NCBI GenBank assembly: GCA_001023575.1
Contig: CP011489.1
Span: 1,425,001 to 1,489,000, forward strand
DNA from: Actinobacteria bacterium IMCC26256
Lineage (GTDB): Bacteria > Actinomycetota > Acidimicrobiia > IMCC26256
Reading direction: 5' to 3'
DNA: 64,000 nt
A model generated the notes under the pieces. That model worked only from the letters and a program-made list of their open reading frames with translations. It had not been told where the DNA came from and did no database searches. Below, in pieces: positions 47,270-56,005 of the stretch. Position 1 is the stretch's first letter. Each line of letters opens with the position of its first letter. Both the position numbers and the translations under genes were made by a program.

Positions 47270-47812
47270 TCAGTCTTTAACTGGCACCCTGTAGAACACT
47301 GCGAGAAGCGCCAGGGCGCCACCGCCTCCTAGTCCTGCAGAGATCGCAAGACCGCGCCATCCAAGCATCTCGTCAGCGATGCCAAGCGCATGGTCAATGG
47401 ACCAGTTCCCCGCCCCTAGTCCGCCGATAGCAATCCCTACCAGCAGAAGAGTGAGGACGTACTCATAGCCTTCTCCTGGGCGAAAGATAAAGAAGCCGTT
47501 CTTGCGGTGGTTCGTTATGAAGGCCACGAGCATTACGCCGACGACCCCAGCAGCGGCTAGCGGAGTTGCGATCCCGAGGATCAGCATTGCACCTGCCGCC
47601 AACTCAGTGATACTCGCGGTCCACGCATGGAGAATGCCCGGCTTCATACCAAGACTCTCGAACCAACCGGCGGTCCCTTTGATCTTTCCACCTCGGAAGA
47701 TGTGGTTATACCCGTGAGCGATCATCACGACTCCAAGGGCGATACGAATAATTAACAAAGCAGCATCCACACCGCCATTCGTACCAGTCGATGCATTCTC
47801 AAATGTAAGCAT
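47270..47812 (-). CDS. DoxX-family membrane protein
   Basis: The protein has 180 aa with four to five membrane segments. LLIIRIALGVVMIAHGYNHIFRGG and the following GWFESLGM match the DoxX family. Roles in thiosulfate oxidation or redox/sulfur stress have been reported for relatives; the role here is unknown. The start has GGAGGA 5 nt upstream. Confidence 0.85.
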   Translation of the reverse strand: MLTFENASTGTNGGVDAALLIIRIALGVVMIAHGYNHIFRGGKIKGTAGWFESLGMKPGILHAWTASITELAAGAMLILGIATPLAAAGVVGVMLVAFITNHRKNGFFIFRPGEGYEYVLTLLLVGIAIGGLGAGNWSIDHALGIADEMLGWRGLAISAGLGGGGALALLAVFYRVPVKD

Positions 47813-47980
47813 TTATTCCTCCACGAATTACTCGGTACTGAGCAATGCCCTGCTCAACTACTCCACGACCTAAGCGCTATGAGCGAGCACGCTACCGGCT
47901 CGGCATACCAAAAGCGGGCTTTTACCGATCTCCCTCCCTAATCCACGCGATACCCACGGCTCGCGCCTACGGTCGGTGCC

Positions 47981-48214
47981 ATGAACGCCGCCAACCCCAT
48001 CATCGCCGCCATAGTTCCTAGTGATGTAGTTGCCCAGAGCCGCGAATGCATGCGATGCGGAACTGCGACGGAGATGCGCTTCTATGGTTGCTGCCCCGCG
48101 TGCACCGAGGCTCTGTACTTAAAATTCCCCGGCGAGGGGCGCGCTGTTGAGGCCGAGGCATACGAGCCCAAGATGAATGTCACCCCCAACGCAGTCGCTG
48201 TAAAAGACGACTAA
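47981..48214 (+). CDS. Small Cys-rich protein
   Basis: The protein has 77 aa with C23-x2-C26 and C37-C38-x2-C41, a probable zinc-binding knuckle. No function is known. TACGGT ends exactly 7 nt before the ATG, so it appears leaderless. It converges on the next small gene with a 3-nt gap. Confidence 0.65.
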   Translation: MNAANPIIAAIVPSDVVAQSRECMRCGTATEMRFYGCCPACTEALYLKFPGEGRAVEAEAYEPKMNVTPNAVAVKDD

Positions 48215-48217
48215 CGC

Positions 48218-48562
48218 TCACTCCCCTGCTAAGCGCTTCACGTGGCGAAGACTAGGGAGTAGCCCCGCATTGGTCAGGAGACGAACCGCTCTTGCCTCTG
48301 CGACATCCACGACGAGAGCATCGCCTGGGCTTCTATTAACCACGAAAGACACAACGCAGTCTCCACATACTTCTGTGTGCTGCATTACACACTCGTCGCA
48401 GTCGATACTAAATGCTTGATCATCGCCTGATCTAGAAGGGTGTCGATAACGAGCGCGCTCGGCATCGCCTCCACCCTCAATCAATCGCGGCCCTAAGTAA
48501 GCCACTGACCCATCTAATACATCGCTAATTACTGGTCGCCCGTTGGTGGTCTCATCACTCAT
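48218..48562 (-). CDS. Small CxxC-CxxC protein, uncharacterised
   Basis: The protein has 114 aa. C55-x2-C58-x7-C66-x2-C69 (CDECVMQHTEVCGDC) suggests a bound zinc or iron. The C-terminal helix EARAVRLLTNAGLLPSLRHVKRL is amphipathic. I know no function for it. About 60 nt upstream lies a 17-bp motif shared with the two SOS-controlled HNH genes. Confidence 0.7.
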   Translation of the reverse strand: MSDETTNGRPVISDVLDGSVAYLGPRLIEGGGDAERARYRHPSRSGDDQAFSIDCDECVMQHTEVCGDCVVSFVVNRSPGDALVVDVAEARAVRLLTNAGLLPSLRHVKRLAGE

Positions 48563-48624
48563 GAATCTCTCCCGGTCTGGTTAAGGGCCTATTGGCCCAT
48601 CTCCTCCGCCCAGAGAGCACCCTT

Positions 48625-48641
48625 ACAGGGGGGTGTGACAG
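48625..48641 (-). promoter_or_regulatory. Orphan copy of the 17-bp motif found before the HNH genes
   Basis: On the minus strand CTGTCACACCCCCCTGT is identical to 848-864 before HNH copy 1, and is followed by AAGGGT where copy 1 has TAGAGT. No LexA box follows. The 61323-61336 copy lacks two of the C residues. Confidence 0.5.
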
Positions 48642-48686
48642 TCATCCGAGGGCCGCTCTTACTGACCCACAAGAAACCGTTGCTAA

Positions 48687-49082
48687 TCAGGCAATCTCAG
48701 AGAGCAAAGCCTGAACCCGCCTATCAATCTCATCCCGAATCAGGCGTACCTCCTCGGGAGGGCGACCAGCGGGGTCATCAAGGACCCAATCGAGGTAGCG
48801 CTTCCCCGGGAAGATTGGGCATGCATCTCCACACCCCATCGTGATCACAACATCGCTGGCTTTAACCGCTGCCTCGGTGAGCTTCTTGGGCTCCGCATCG
48901 ACGAGATCAATCCCCATCTCTGCCATCACGCTTCGGACCGCCGGATTGATCTGATCAGCCGGAGCAGAGCCGGCCGATCGAACCCGCACCCGATCCCCTG
49001 CGTGGTGGGCTAAGAGAGCGGCTGCCATCTGGCTTCGCCCGGCATTATGGACACAGACAAATAAAACTTCAGGCACATTCAT
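48687..49082 (-). CDS. arsC: Arsenate reductase, low-molecular-weight phosphatase type
   Basis: The protein has 131 aa from ATG 49082, 1 nt after the aquaporin stop, with AGAGGA upstream; ATG 49091 is an alternative. The P-loop FVCVHNAGRSQMA has nucleophile C10 and R16. Further Cys pairs in GCGDACPIF are in the position of the redox cascade of thioredoxin- or mycothiol-coupled enzymes. It reduces arsenate to arsenite, which the neighbouring channel could export. It is third in arsR-aqp-arsC. Confidence 0.88.
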   Translation of the reverse strand: MNVPEVLFVCVHNAGRSQMAAALLAHHAGDRVRVRSAGSAPADQINPAVRSVMAEMGIDLVDAEPKKLTEAAVKASDVVITMGCGDACPIFPGKRYLDWVLDDPAGRPPEEVRLIRDEIDRRVQALLSEIA

Positions 49083-49083
49083 T

Positions 49084-49770
49084 TCAGGCATCCTCTGACT
49101 CCGCCTTCCGGCTATCCATAAATACAAGGAAGACTGCCAACGCCCCAACTGCTCCACCGACTACTTGCGCAATCACAAAACCAGGTGCGGACTCCGGTGC
49201 AATTCCAGCGAATGAATCGGAGAGCGTTCGCGCGATTGTTACTGCAGGGTTCGCAAAAGAAGTCGACGATGTAGCGAAGTATGCGGCAGTGATGTAACCG
49301 GCAACAGCAAAGGGTGCCATCACGTGCCGCCCCGATGTAGCGACACCAAAGACAATCATTAGAAGACCAAATGTCGCCACAATCTCACCTAGCCAGATAC
49401 CTCCACCAGAGCGAACATGTGTCGAGAGATTTACTGCATCAAGCCCAAACATCAGGTTGGCAATAATCGCACCGAGCACACCCCCAACGATCTGGGCAAT
49501 AACGTATCCAACTGCTTCTTTTGTAGACCTAAGCCCACCAAATATGCGGTCAACAATCGTGACTACTGGGTTGAGATGTGCACCTGATACATGCCCGAAC
49601 GCGAGGATGATCGCTACTAGCGCACCCGCTGTAGCGATCGTGTTCTCGAGCAACTGGAGCCCAACATCATCTGGACTAAGTCGCTGAGCCATGATCCCGG
49701 AGCCGATTACTGCGGCAACAAGCATGCCGGTGCCAATTCCTTCAGCAGCTAAACGCCGTCTTAACAGCAT
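49084..49770 (-). CDS. Aquaporin/aquaglyceroporin, probable arsenite channel
   Basis: The protein has 228 aa with six membrane helices. The two half-helix motifs are HLNPVVT (N67; NPV instead of NPA) and FANPAVT. The position between arsR and arsC repeats the arsR-aqpS-arsC arrangement known from Sinorhizobium, where the channel releases arsenite after ArsC has reduced arsenate. No ArsB or Acr3 pump is in this window. It overlaps arsR by 10 nt and nearly abuts arsC. Confidence 0.85.
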   Translation of the reverse strand: MLLRRRLAAEGIGTGMLVAAVIGSGIMAQRLSPDDVGLQLLENTIATAGALVAIILAFGHVSGAHLNPVVTIVDRIFGGLRSTKEAVGYVIAQIVGGVLGAIIANLMFGLDAVNLSTHVRSGGGIWLGEIVATFGLLMIVFGVATSGRHVMAPFAVAGYITAAYFATSSTSFANPAVTIARTLSDSFAGIAPESAPGFVIAQVVGGAVGALAVFLVFMDSRKAESEDA

Positions 49771-50087
49771 GCTCGCCTCGCTCGTTTAGAGACACCTGAA
49801 ACTGACTCGAGTCGGGCGATCTCGTGGCCCACACGATCTAAGGCTCCCGGAGCCAGTGAGTAATAGGTCCAGGGACCCTCCCTCGTTCCAATTATTAGCC
49901 CTGCGTCTTTTAAGACGCGGATGTGATGACTAACTAAAGGCTGTGAAGCACCTAGATCGTCAACAAGGTGGCATACGCAGAGCATTTCTTGGGTAAGGGC
50001 ATTGATGATCCTCCACCTCATTGGCTCAGCAATGGCGCGCAGTGTGTCGGGAACTTCGTATTTAGCGAGAGCTAGGCGTACAGGCAT
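49761..50087 (-). CDS. arsR: ArsR-family arsenic-responsive repressor
   Basis: The protein has 108 aa and a winged helix. MLCVCHLVDDLGASQPLVSHHIRVLKDAGLI holds the metalloid site (C37, C39 in the CVC motif) and the recognition helix. A Cys pair ends the protein (CC 107-108), which may add a third ligand. It should bind the operon promoter and release it on As(III) or Sb(III). It is the first gene of the ars operon and overlaps the aquaporin start by 10 nt. Confidence 0.9.
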   Translation of the reverse strand: MPVRLALAKYEVPDTLRAIAEPMRWRIINALTQEMLCVCHLVDDLGASQPLVSHHIRVLKDAGLIIGTREGPWTYYSLAPGALDRVGHEIARLESVSGVSKRARRACC

Positions 50088-50095
50088 CGCATAAA

Positions 50096-50123
50096 TCTAT
50101 ATTGATATGGACTGCTACCGCAA
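50096..50123 (-). promoter_or_regulatory. Promoter of the ars operon
   Basis: On the minus strand TTGCGG (50123-50118) and TATAGA (50101-50096) are 16 nt apart, and the -10 lies 8 nt before the arsR ATG. An imperfect dyad ATCAATATAGAT overlaps the -10 and is a candidate ArsR operator. Confidence 0.6.
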
Positions 50124-50157
50124 ACTACTGAAGGGCTTCTTTAATCAGGAATTAGGT

Positions 50158-51537
50158 CTACGAACGCAGTGCGGATAGGAAGGGGTCGACTGCAACCACA
50201 GTCGCTCCCTCGCGTTCGGCCTGCCCGGCTACTACACCGTCCGAGGAGATAAGCAACACCGGTAGCGAGGCGGATACCGATGAAACCTCGCGAACGATCG
50301 CAGTCCCGACTGGCTCGCCAACTGCGGAGAAAACCGCTCTAACGCCAGGTCGACCGATTTTTCCGGGAGGCTCAAGGTCGTCGCCTGCAAATACAACGGT
50401 GATGTCGCAGCGAAAACGCGAGTGGAGCGACCGAAGCGAAGCCACTAAATGTCCGCGCTGGTCGCTAACGCGCTCATCTGGCCACGCTCGTGAGGCGATA
50501 TCGGTTCCATCGACCACAACTACAAGTCTTGGAGTGCGCAGAAGTGCATCTACTCCCTCTGACGTATCCGCACGGAGCCCAACAGGGATTCGCGGTGCCG
50601 GGCGTTGAGCAGTCGCGCCGCCCTCGCCGATGCTCGCTCCGGATACCTTCTGTCCTCCGCGCTCACCGACGCGATCCGAGGCGCGATCTGCAGTCGGAGT
50701 CTGAGACTGTTCGGTGGCTCGTGTTGGGCGATTCGGCGCAAGTTCCGGTGCTGTTAGTTCATCTAAGCGTGCACTCAACCTACGCGCTAAAGACGCTGCG
50801 TCTGCAAGAGCAATACGCTCAGGCGCGGGTGCCCGGCCACGTTTGATTCCCTCTACCTCAAACTCTGCTGCGCGTGCTCGGTCGACAGCCACTGCCCGCT
50901 CGCCATCTGCTTGAGCGAGCCGCCTCTCCAGAGCCGCTACATCAGTTGCGAGTTCATCGATGCGCGCATGAGCCTCCTCGATCTCGCGGGCTGGGCCGGC
51001 TGCGCGCAGAAGCGCCTCGGCCTTATCAGCCCGACTTGCATGCTCCGCAGCGTGGAGTCGACGCTCAAAATCATCACGAGCAGCGGTAGCACGACGCGCT
51101 GTCTCTTCAGCCTGCTCCGCTAGTTCGAGTGCTGCACGAATCTCTTCATCTACCGACTCGTCGCGAACCTGGGGCACTACTGCAGCCTCAACTGGCGCTC
51201 GCCTGCCTGCTAGATCAAGAGCGCAGGCCGCTCCTAGTCCGTAGCCCCAACCAGTCGGTCTCTGTGCGTATAGTGCCGATACCAAAGTTGGAAGTTCGCC
51301 CCGCGCGTCAGCCTGATTAATTCGATCAAGCGCTCGCTCCACACTCCAACCAGCAAGTGCACTCTTAGCGGCGTCACTCTCCAAGAACTCCTGGCCCGCG
51401 GTGCGGCGAATCTCCATATCGCTGATGAGCGTCTCTAGAGAGCATCCTGCAACTTCAAGGAGTGGAGCCAGCAAATGCTCTGGAACATGAGGAAGCGACG
51501 GCTCTGTCTTTGCGGTGATCGGAGGATCAATCTGCAT
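50158..51537 (-). CDS. NYN-domain protein with central coiled coil
   Basis: The protein has 459 aa. Residues 1-120 are a helical domain. Residues ~130-265 form a long charged coiled coil rich in Ala, Glu and Arg. A low-complexity linker follows, and the C-terminal ~130 residues are a YacP-like NYN (PIN-type) nuclease domain. The latter includes VVVVDGTDIASRAWPDE, a central ITVVFAGDD and LLISSDGVVAG, which supply the acidic metal ligands. RNA cleavage is plausible. It starts 3 nt after a small zinc-ribbon gene on the same strand. Confidence 0.82.
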   Translation of the reverse strand: MQIDPPITAKTEPSLPHVPEHLLAPLLEVAGCSLETLISDMEIRRTAGQEFLESDAAKSALAGWSVERALDRINQADARGELPTLVSALYAQRPTGWGYGLGAACALDLAGRRAPVEAAVVPQVRDESVDEEIRAALELAEQAEETARRATAARDDFERRLHAAEHASRADKAEALLRAAGPAREIEEAHARIDELATDVAALERRLAQADGERAVAVDRARAAEFEVEGIKRGRAPAPERIALADAASLARRLSARLDELTAPELAPNRPTRATEQSQTPTADRASDRVGERGGQKVSGASIGEGGATAQRPAPRIPVGLRADTSEGVDALLRTPRLVVVVDGTDIASRAWPDERVSDQRGHLVASLRSLHSRFRCDITVVFAGDDLEPPGKIGRPGVRAVFSAVGEPVGTAIVREVSSVSASLPVLLISSDGVVAGQAEREGATVVAVDPFLSALRS

Positions 51538-51540
51538 CCC

Positions 51541-51774
51541 TTACAGACTTCCCTCAGCAGCAACTTCGGGAGCGATGACCTGAATGCGATCGCCCTGAGC
51601 GCCACACCAACGACATTGAACCGACTCGATCTCCTCTTCAACAACCTCGATCGACTCGATCTCTAGATCTCCGCCCACAGTGAAGTGGTGGAACTCGCGA
51701 GTTCGGCGTGAAATAGCGAGATCAAAGCGTGTGAGGTTCCCGCATCCGTCGCATCTATATCTAGTGGTTGTCAT
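51541..51774 (-). CDS. Small zinc-ribbon protein upstream of NYN gene
   Basis: The protein has 77 aa from ATG 51774, with TATCGC exactly 7 nt upstream; the open frame to 51966 would overlap the divergent nuclease gene. C8-x2-C11 and C54-x2-C57 make a zinc ribbon around a short beta-rich stretch with an acidic segment (EVVEEEIESV). The function is unknown. It probably shares its transcript with the NYN gene and may bind nucleic acid or the partner protein. Confidence 0.72.
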   Translation of the reverse strand: MTTTRYRCDGCGNLTRFDLAISRRTREFHHFTVGGDLEIESIEVVEEEIESVQCRWCGAQGDRIQVIAPEVAAEGSL

Positions 51775-51869
51775 AACGAAAGCGATACTACCGATACTCG
51801 CTGCAGTTCTAGGTTTACTTAGCCGCAAAACAATGCAGTTCTGGGGAGGTCTCAACCCTCCACCCGCAA

Positions 51870-51883
51870 CGAACACACGTTCG
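51870..51883 (+). promoter_or_regulatory. LexA (SOS) box of the DnaQ/GIY-YIG nuclease gene
   Basis: CGAAC-ACAC-GTTCG matches the LexA consensus with perfect 5-bp arms. It ends 1 nt before a -10-like TAGGCT (51885-51890), which is 8 nt before the chosen ATG at 51899, so a bound repressor would block the promoter. Confidence 0.78.
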
Positions 51884-51898
51884 CTAGGCTGCATCTCG

Positions 51899-53707
51899 AT
51901 GAAGCCTCCTCCCCCACTGCAGATCGAGAGCCACTCAACGAGTGATCCACTTGCACGCTTACCCATTGCTCAGCAGCGCTCATTCGACCACCTAGGAACC
52001 CCGCTCTCCGAGGTCACCTTTGTCGTCTTAGACCTAGAGACCACGGGGACATCGCCGGATAGTTGCGCCATTACCGAGATTGGTGCAGTGCGCTACTGCG
52101 GAGGCGAGCGCACCGCAACGTTTCAGACTTTCATCAACCCAGGTTTGCCGATTCCTCCTTTCATAACCGTGCTGACTGGAATCACCGAGGCAATGGTCTA
52201 CCCGGCACCACCTATCAATGAGGTCATCCCAGCGCTTCTCGAGTTTATTGGCGGAGCAGTAATAGTTGGGCACAATCTGCGCTTCGATACTTCGTTCATA
52301 GATGCGGCGCTGCTTGCCGACGGACGAGAGCGCCTCCCAAACAGGCGCGTCGATACTCTCGGGTTAGCGCGACGCTTACTACGCGATGAAGTGCCTGATA
52401 TGAAACTCGGAACCCTTGCGCGTCACCTGCGCGTAGAAGAGACTCCTAATCACCGTGCGCTCGCAGATGCTCAAGCAACTGCGGAGGTACTCCATTCGCT
52501 CCTTGAGCGTGCAGCAACTCTTGGGGTCTTAGGGCTAGACGACCTCATAGAACTTCCAAAGATTCGTGCTCATCCATCGGCCTCGAAGCTCAAATTAACT
52601 GCAAAATTGCCTAGGCAACCCGGTGTTTATATATTTCGCAACCGCAAGAACGAGGTGCTTTACGTAGGGAAAGCAACAAACCTGCGCTCAAGAGTTCGAT
52701 CATATTTCGGAGGCGATACTCGATCTAAGGTTCCACAGCTGTTGAAGGAACTTGAGCGAATAGACCACATCGTCTGCGCGGATCCGTTAGAGGCAGAGAT
52801 ACACGAACTCCGACTCATTCGCCGCCACGACCCTCACTACAACCGCGTCGGTAGAGGGTGGAGGCGTTACGCATATGTAAAGCTCACAGTCAACGAGCGC
52901 TTTGCGCGTCTCGTCGTGGCAGCTGAGGCAACCCCTGACGGCTCGGTCTACCTCGGGCCATTTAGATCGCGTGCGATTGCGACTGAGATTAAGGAAGCAA
53001 TTGAGTCGTCGGTTCCGTTGCGGCGATGCACGCAACGTATTCCGCGAAATGCTGTGATATCAGCTGACACGCCATGCTCGCCCGCGCAGTTGGGGGTTGC
53101 TGCATGCCCTTGCACAGCCGAGACTTCGGAAGACGATTACCGAGCAATTGTTGAGCGTGCAGTTCTCGCGCTGTCCTCAGACCACACTGCGCTACTCGAG
53201 CCCATTGAGGCACGCATGGTCTCCTTCGCAGATCAAGAACGATTTGAGGAGGCGACACAGCAAAGAGATCGCCTTGCGGCGCTATCAAAAGCCCTTGGTC
53301 GACTTCGCTCCGTCGAATGGCTAAGGGCCTCGGGGAACCTACGATTCGCTACCCAGGATGGCGTAAGAGAATTCGAGGGTGGGCATTTAGTAACTAGCAG
53401 TACTCCAAGTCTCGCCGATTTTGATCCGAGATTCGAGAGAGCATCCGTGCAGGTGCTTCCGCTAGGGCAGCCTCCAGCACGCGAGGAGATAGACGAACTC
53501 CTAGTAGTTGCACGTTGGCTAGAGCATGCGCTCACTGCGGGTCGGGTTCGACTTCTAAATGCAACTGGGTGTGCTGCTACTGCGTGCTCCGGGCCACTCC
53601 CCGCGTACAAACCAGCGCAGAGCCCAACTGTTATCTCGGAGGAGCGTTATAAATCTGACCGGAGCCGTAACGAGGTTCAGCGCGGCGGAATACGCCGAGG
53701 GCGCTGA
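51899..53707 (+). CDS. DEDDh exonuclease fused to GIY-YIG (UvrC-like) nuclease
   Basis: The protein has 602 aa from ATG 51899, set by the -10 box and LexA site; the frame extends further upstream without homology. The N-terminal DnaQ-type 3'-5' exonuclease has D45/E47 (VVLDLETTG), H125-N126...D130 (GHNLRFD) and H185...D190. A UvrC-like GIY-YIG domain starts near 241 (PGVYIFRNRKNEVLYVGKATNLRSRV). A UVR-like helical pair (FADQERFEEATQQRDRL) follows. The fusion is known in actinobacteria, for example Rv2191, and probably acts in DNA repair. It overlaps the next gene by 31 nt at the 3' end. Confidence 0.92.
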   Translation: MKPPPPLQIESHSTSDPLARLPIAQQRSFDHLGTPLSEVTFVVLDLETTGTSPDSCAITEIGAVRYCGGERTATFQTFINPGLPIPPFITVLTGITEAMVYPAPPINEVIPALLEFIGGAVIVGHNLRFDTSFIDAALLADGRERLPNRRVDTLGLARRLLRDEVPDMKLGTLARHLRVEETPNHRALADAQATAEVLHSLLERAATLGVLGLDDLIELPKIRAHPSASKLKLTAKLPRQPGVYIFRNRKNEVLYVGKATNLRSRVRSYFGGDTRSKVPQLLKELERIDHIVCADPLEAEIHELRLIRRHDPHYNRVGRGWRRYAYVKLTVNERFARLVVAAEATPDGSVYLGPFRSRAIATEIKEAIESSVPLRRCTQRIPRNAVISADTPCSPAQLGVAACPCTAETSEDDYRAIVERAVLALSSDHTALLEPIEARMVSFADQERFEEATQQRDRLAALSKALGRLRSVEWLRASGNLRFATQDGVREFEGGHLVTSSTPSLADFDPRFERASVQVLPLGQPPAREEIDELLVVARWLEHALTAGRVRLLNATGCAATACSGPLPAYKPAQSPTVISEERYKSDRSRNEVQRGGIRRGR

Positions 53708-54372
53708 GGATCAGCTTCATCGGCTGTTGGAGTAGGAGCAGGTCGATCGGGTATCACAGATGCATTCACGCGAGTTCGGTCTTGCCCTTGAGGGGGAGAA
53801 GCATTGGAAGCGCTGGCTACATCTTTAGGGAGATTTCGCGCGCGTGTTGAAGTTGAGCGCTCCGGATTAGCGGAGCTCAAGGTCTTCCCGTAGTTAGCCA
53901 GCAGTCGCTCCCCTACCTCAAGGATCAGCGAGACAACCCCAGCGGTAACAAGCGCCCATAGGGGAATGAAAATCACCATGCGGAGGTAACGCCCGCCACC
54001 AGAGCCAGTGATCAAATCAATTAAGTCATTGGTTGAGAGGAGGCCGATAAGCACTGCGATCTTCAACGAGATAAATCCGGCAACTGGTATCGCGATGACC
54101 CATGAAACAATGCGAGCCGCCAACGGAAGGTCTCCCTCATAAGGCGGTAGATGAATGCGATTAGAACCCTCAGAGGGCTGACGCTGAGTCTCAGGCGGCG
54201 CTGAGATGGATGCAGATGGGGCACTCGCTCCACCATGCTCTACCGAGGTTACGGGAGAACCGGGTACCCGCAGAGTCCGAGCGCACCCCCCACACTTAAA
54301 GGTGCTACCAGGGGCAGCTCCATCAATACGATGGCGTTCTCCGCACGCGGGGCATTGCAGACCGCGAGCCAC
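53677..54372 (-). CDS. Zinc-ribbon membrane protein, uncharacterised
   Basis: The protein has 231 aa and starts with GTG 54372 in a TAGTG overlap with trpD. The N-terminal zinc ribbon has C7-x2-C10 and C27-x2-C30. A Ser/Pro-rich linker follows, then two hydrophobic segments (AARIVSWVIAIPVAGFISLK and a second near 130-150), and a basic, low-complexity C-terminal tail rich in Ser, Arg and Pro. The function is unknown. It converges with the nuclease gene and overlaps its end by 31 nt. Confidence 0.72.
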   Translation of the reverse strand: MARGLQCPACGERHRIDGAAPGSTFKCGGCARTLRVPGSPVTSVEHGGASAPSASISAPPETQRQPSEGSNRIHLPPYEGDLPLAARIVSWVIAIPVAGFISLKIAVLIGLLSTNDLIDLITGSGGGRYLRMVIFIPLWALVTAGVVSLILEVGERLLANYGKTLSSANPERSTSTRARNLPKDVASASNASPPQGQDRTRVNASVIPDRPAPTPTADEADPQRPRRIPPR

Positions 54373-55424
54373 TATGCAGACTCTCCAGCCGCGGCCTCTG
54401 TACTTATTGAGACGAGCCGACTGAGGGCCGTTGCCGCTGCGCCGCTATCGATACTCGCTGCTGCAACGACTAATCCTTCAGGGATATCAGTGACTGAATC
54501 TGCAACTACAAGCGCTGCCGCTGCATTAAGTACAACGATGTCGCGCACCGCTCCGGACTCTCCCGCAAGGACTCTGCGAGACATATCTGCATTATGCGCC
54601 GGATCGCCGCCAACGAGTTGATCATGCGTCGAACGCGCTACCCCAAACTCAGTTGGGTCAAGGAGAAAAGTTGTGTGCTCGCCATTGCGGTATTGGTGAA
54701 CGGTCGCGACATCAGTGGTCGTGAGTTCGTCGAGTCCGTCGTGCCCAAAGAAAACCATGGCGTGCTTTGCGCCGAGAGCAGCTAACCCACGCACAATTCT
54801 GTTCGCCATCGCAGGGTCAGAGACACCTACAACTTGGCGCTTCACGCGTGCAGGGTTTGCGAGCGGCCCTAGGAAGTTAAATGTTGTTGGGATGCCAAGT
54901 TCGCGCCGCGGGGCGGCAGCGAATCTAAGAGCGGGGTGATACCTAGGTGCAAAGAAGAAGCCAATACCTGCCTCTCGCACGCAACGCGAGACTCCTTCTG
55001 GGCCAAGATCGAGAGTGACCCCTAGTGCTTCGAGGAGATCAGCAGAGCCGCATGCCGATGACGCAGCGCGGTTGCCATGCTTTGCAACCTTCACGCCAGC
55101 CCCTGCTACTACGAGCGCTGCGAGCGTTGAGACGTTATAAGTATGCGAACGGTCGCCACCGGTTCCACATGTATCAACCATGACACCATCCGCTCCCTCG
55201 GGGTCAAGGTCAACGGGCGTTGTAAACCTAAGCATCGTGCCAACTAGTGCAGCGATCTCCTCTGGGGTCTCCCCCTTGGCTCGCAGAAGTACAGCGAGTG
55301 CGGAAATCTGTGCATCGGTTGCGTTGCCGGCGAGGATCGTCTCCATGGCCTGAGTAAGTACGCCGGGGTCAAGGTCTTCTCGATGCAGCAATGGCCCTAA
55401 GGCGTCAGCCCAAACAAAAGTCAT
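54372..55424 (-). CDS. trpD: Anthranilate phosphoribosyltransferase
   Basis: The protein has 350 aa, the usual length. PRPP-binding DTCGTGGDRSHTYNVSTLAAL, the KHGNRAASSACGSADLLEALG segment and the anthranilate-site GPLANPARVKRQVVG are all present. It transfers phosphoribose from PRPP to anthranilate, the second step of tryptophan synthesis. No other trp genes are in the window. The following membrane-protein gene overlaps its stop by 1 nt. Confidence 0.95.
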   Translation of the reverse strand: MTFVWADALGPLLHREDLDPGVLTQAMETILAGNATDAQISALAVLLRAKGETPEEIAALVGTMLRFTTPVDLDPEGADGVMVDTCGTGGDRSHTYNVSTLAALVVAGAGVKVAKHGNRAASSACGSADLLEALGVTLDLGPEGVSRCVREAGIGFFFAPRYHPALRFAAAPRRELGIPTTFNFLGPLANPARVKRQVVGVSDPAMANRIVRGLAALGAKHAMVFFGHDGLDELTTTDVATVHQYRNGEHTTFLLDPTEFGVARSTHDQLVGGDPAHNADMSRRVLAGESGAVRDIVVLNAAAALVVADSVTDIPEGLVVAAASIDSGAAATALSRLVSISTEAAAGESA

Positions 55425-55551
55425 GTGAGCCGCGCCGATAGGTCAATCGAGGGAACAGATCCAAGGCCGCCAGTTAGTTCGCAGCCCAAGACTCGGGAGA
55501 GCGGTTTAAACACTTCACTATTGGCTCGCATACCAGCGAGCCTACCGGGCG

Positions 55552-55836
55552 TTATACGCGCTGAGCGGCACGTCGACGGCGGCGCACCATACGGCGACGC
55601 TCAATCTCTGTAAGCCCGCCCCAGACACCCTGCTTCTCACGAACTGCGAGGGCATACTCAAGGCACGGCTCTTGGGCCACACATCCCTGGCAGATTGCCT
55701 TGGCCTCAGCATCTGAGCCCTCGATCTCGGGGTCAGGATGGAATACCTCTGGGTCTACCCCGCGGCACTCGGCATCGAGCCACCAGCTCGACTCGGGCTT
55801 GGTTGCTATTACTACTCGTCGCATTGAAATACTCAT
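55552..55836 (-). CDS. WhiB-family transcriptional regulator
   Basis: The protein has 94 aa. The four iron-sulfur Cys are C24, C49, C52 and C58 (AECRG; ICQGCVAQEPC), followed by the GVWGG turn and a basic ERRRMVRRRRRAAQR DNA-binding tail. WhiB proteins bind 4Fe-4S and control sigma-factor-dependent genes in actinobacteria. A GGGGGT stretch 9 nt before ATG may serve as the ribosome site. It is divergent from the membrane-protein/rnpB region. Confidence 0.93.
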   Translation of the reverse strand: MSISMRRVVIATKPESSWWLDAECRGVDPEVFHPDPEIEGSDAEAKAICQGCVAQEPCLEYALAVREKQGVWGGLTEIERRRMVRRRRRAAQRV

Positions 55837-56005
55837 GATCTCTTGACCCCCAGGTATCTATTTCTCTAATAACTATTCCTACGAGAGATTGTTCGGCCCC
55901 AAATCTGCGCGACCTAAGGGGAAATTTGGGAATCTCAGAAGTCTGTCATCAAAACTCTTCGGAGAACAGGCAGCCAAGAGCGCTCGGGGCCGATACCGTG
56001 GGGGC

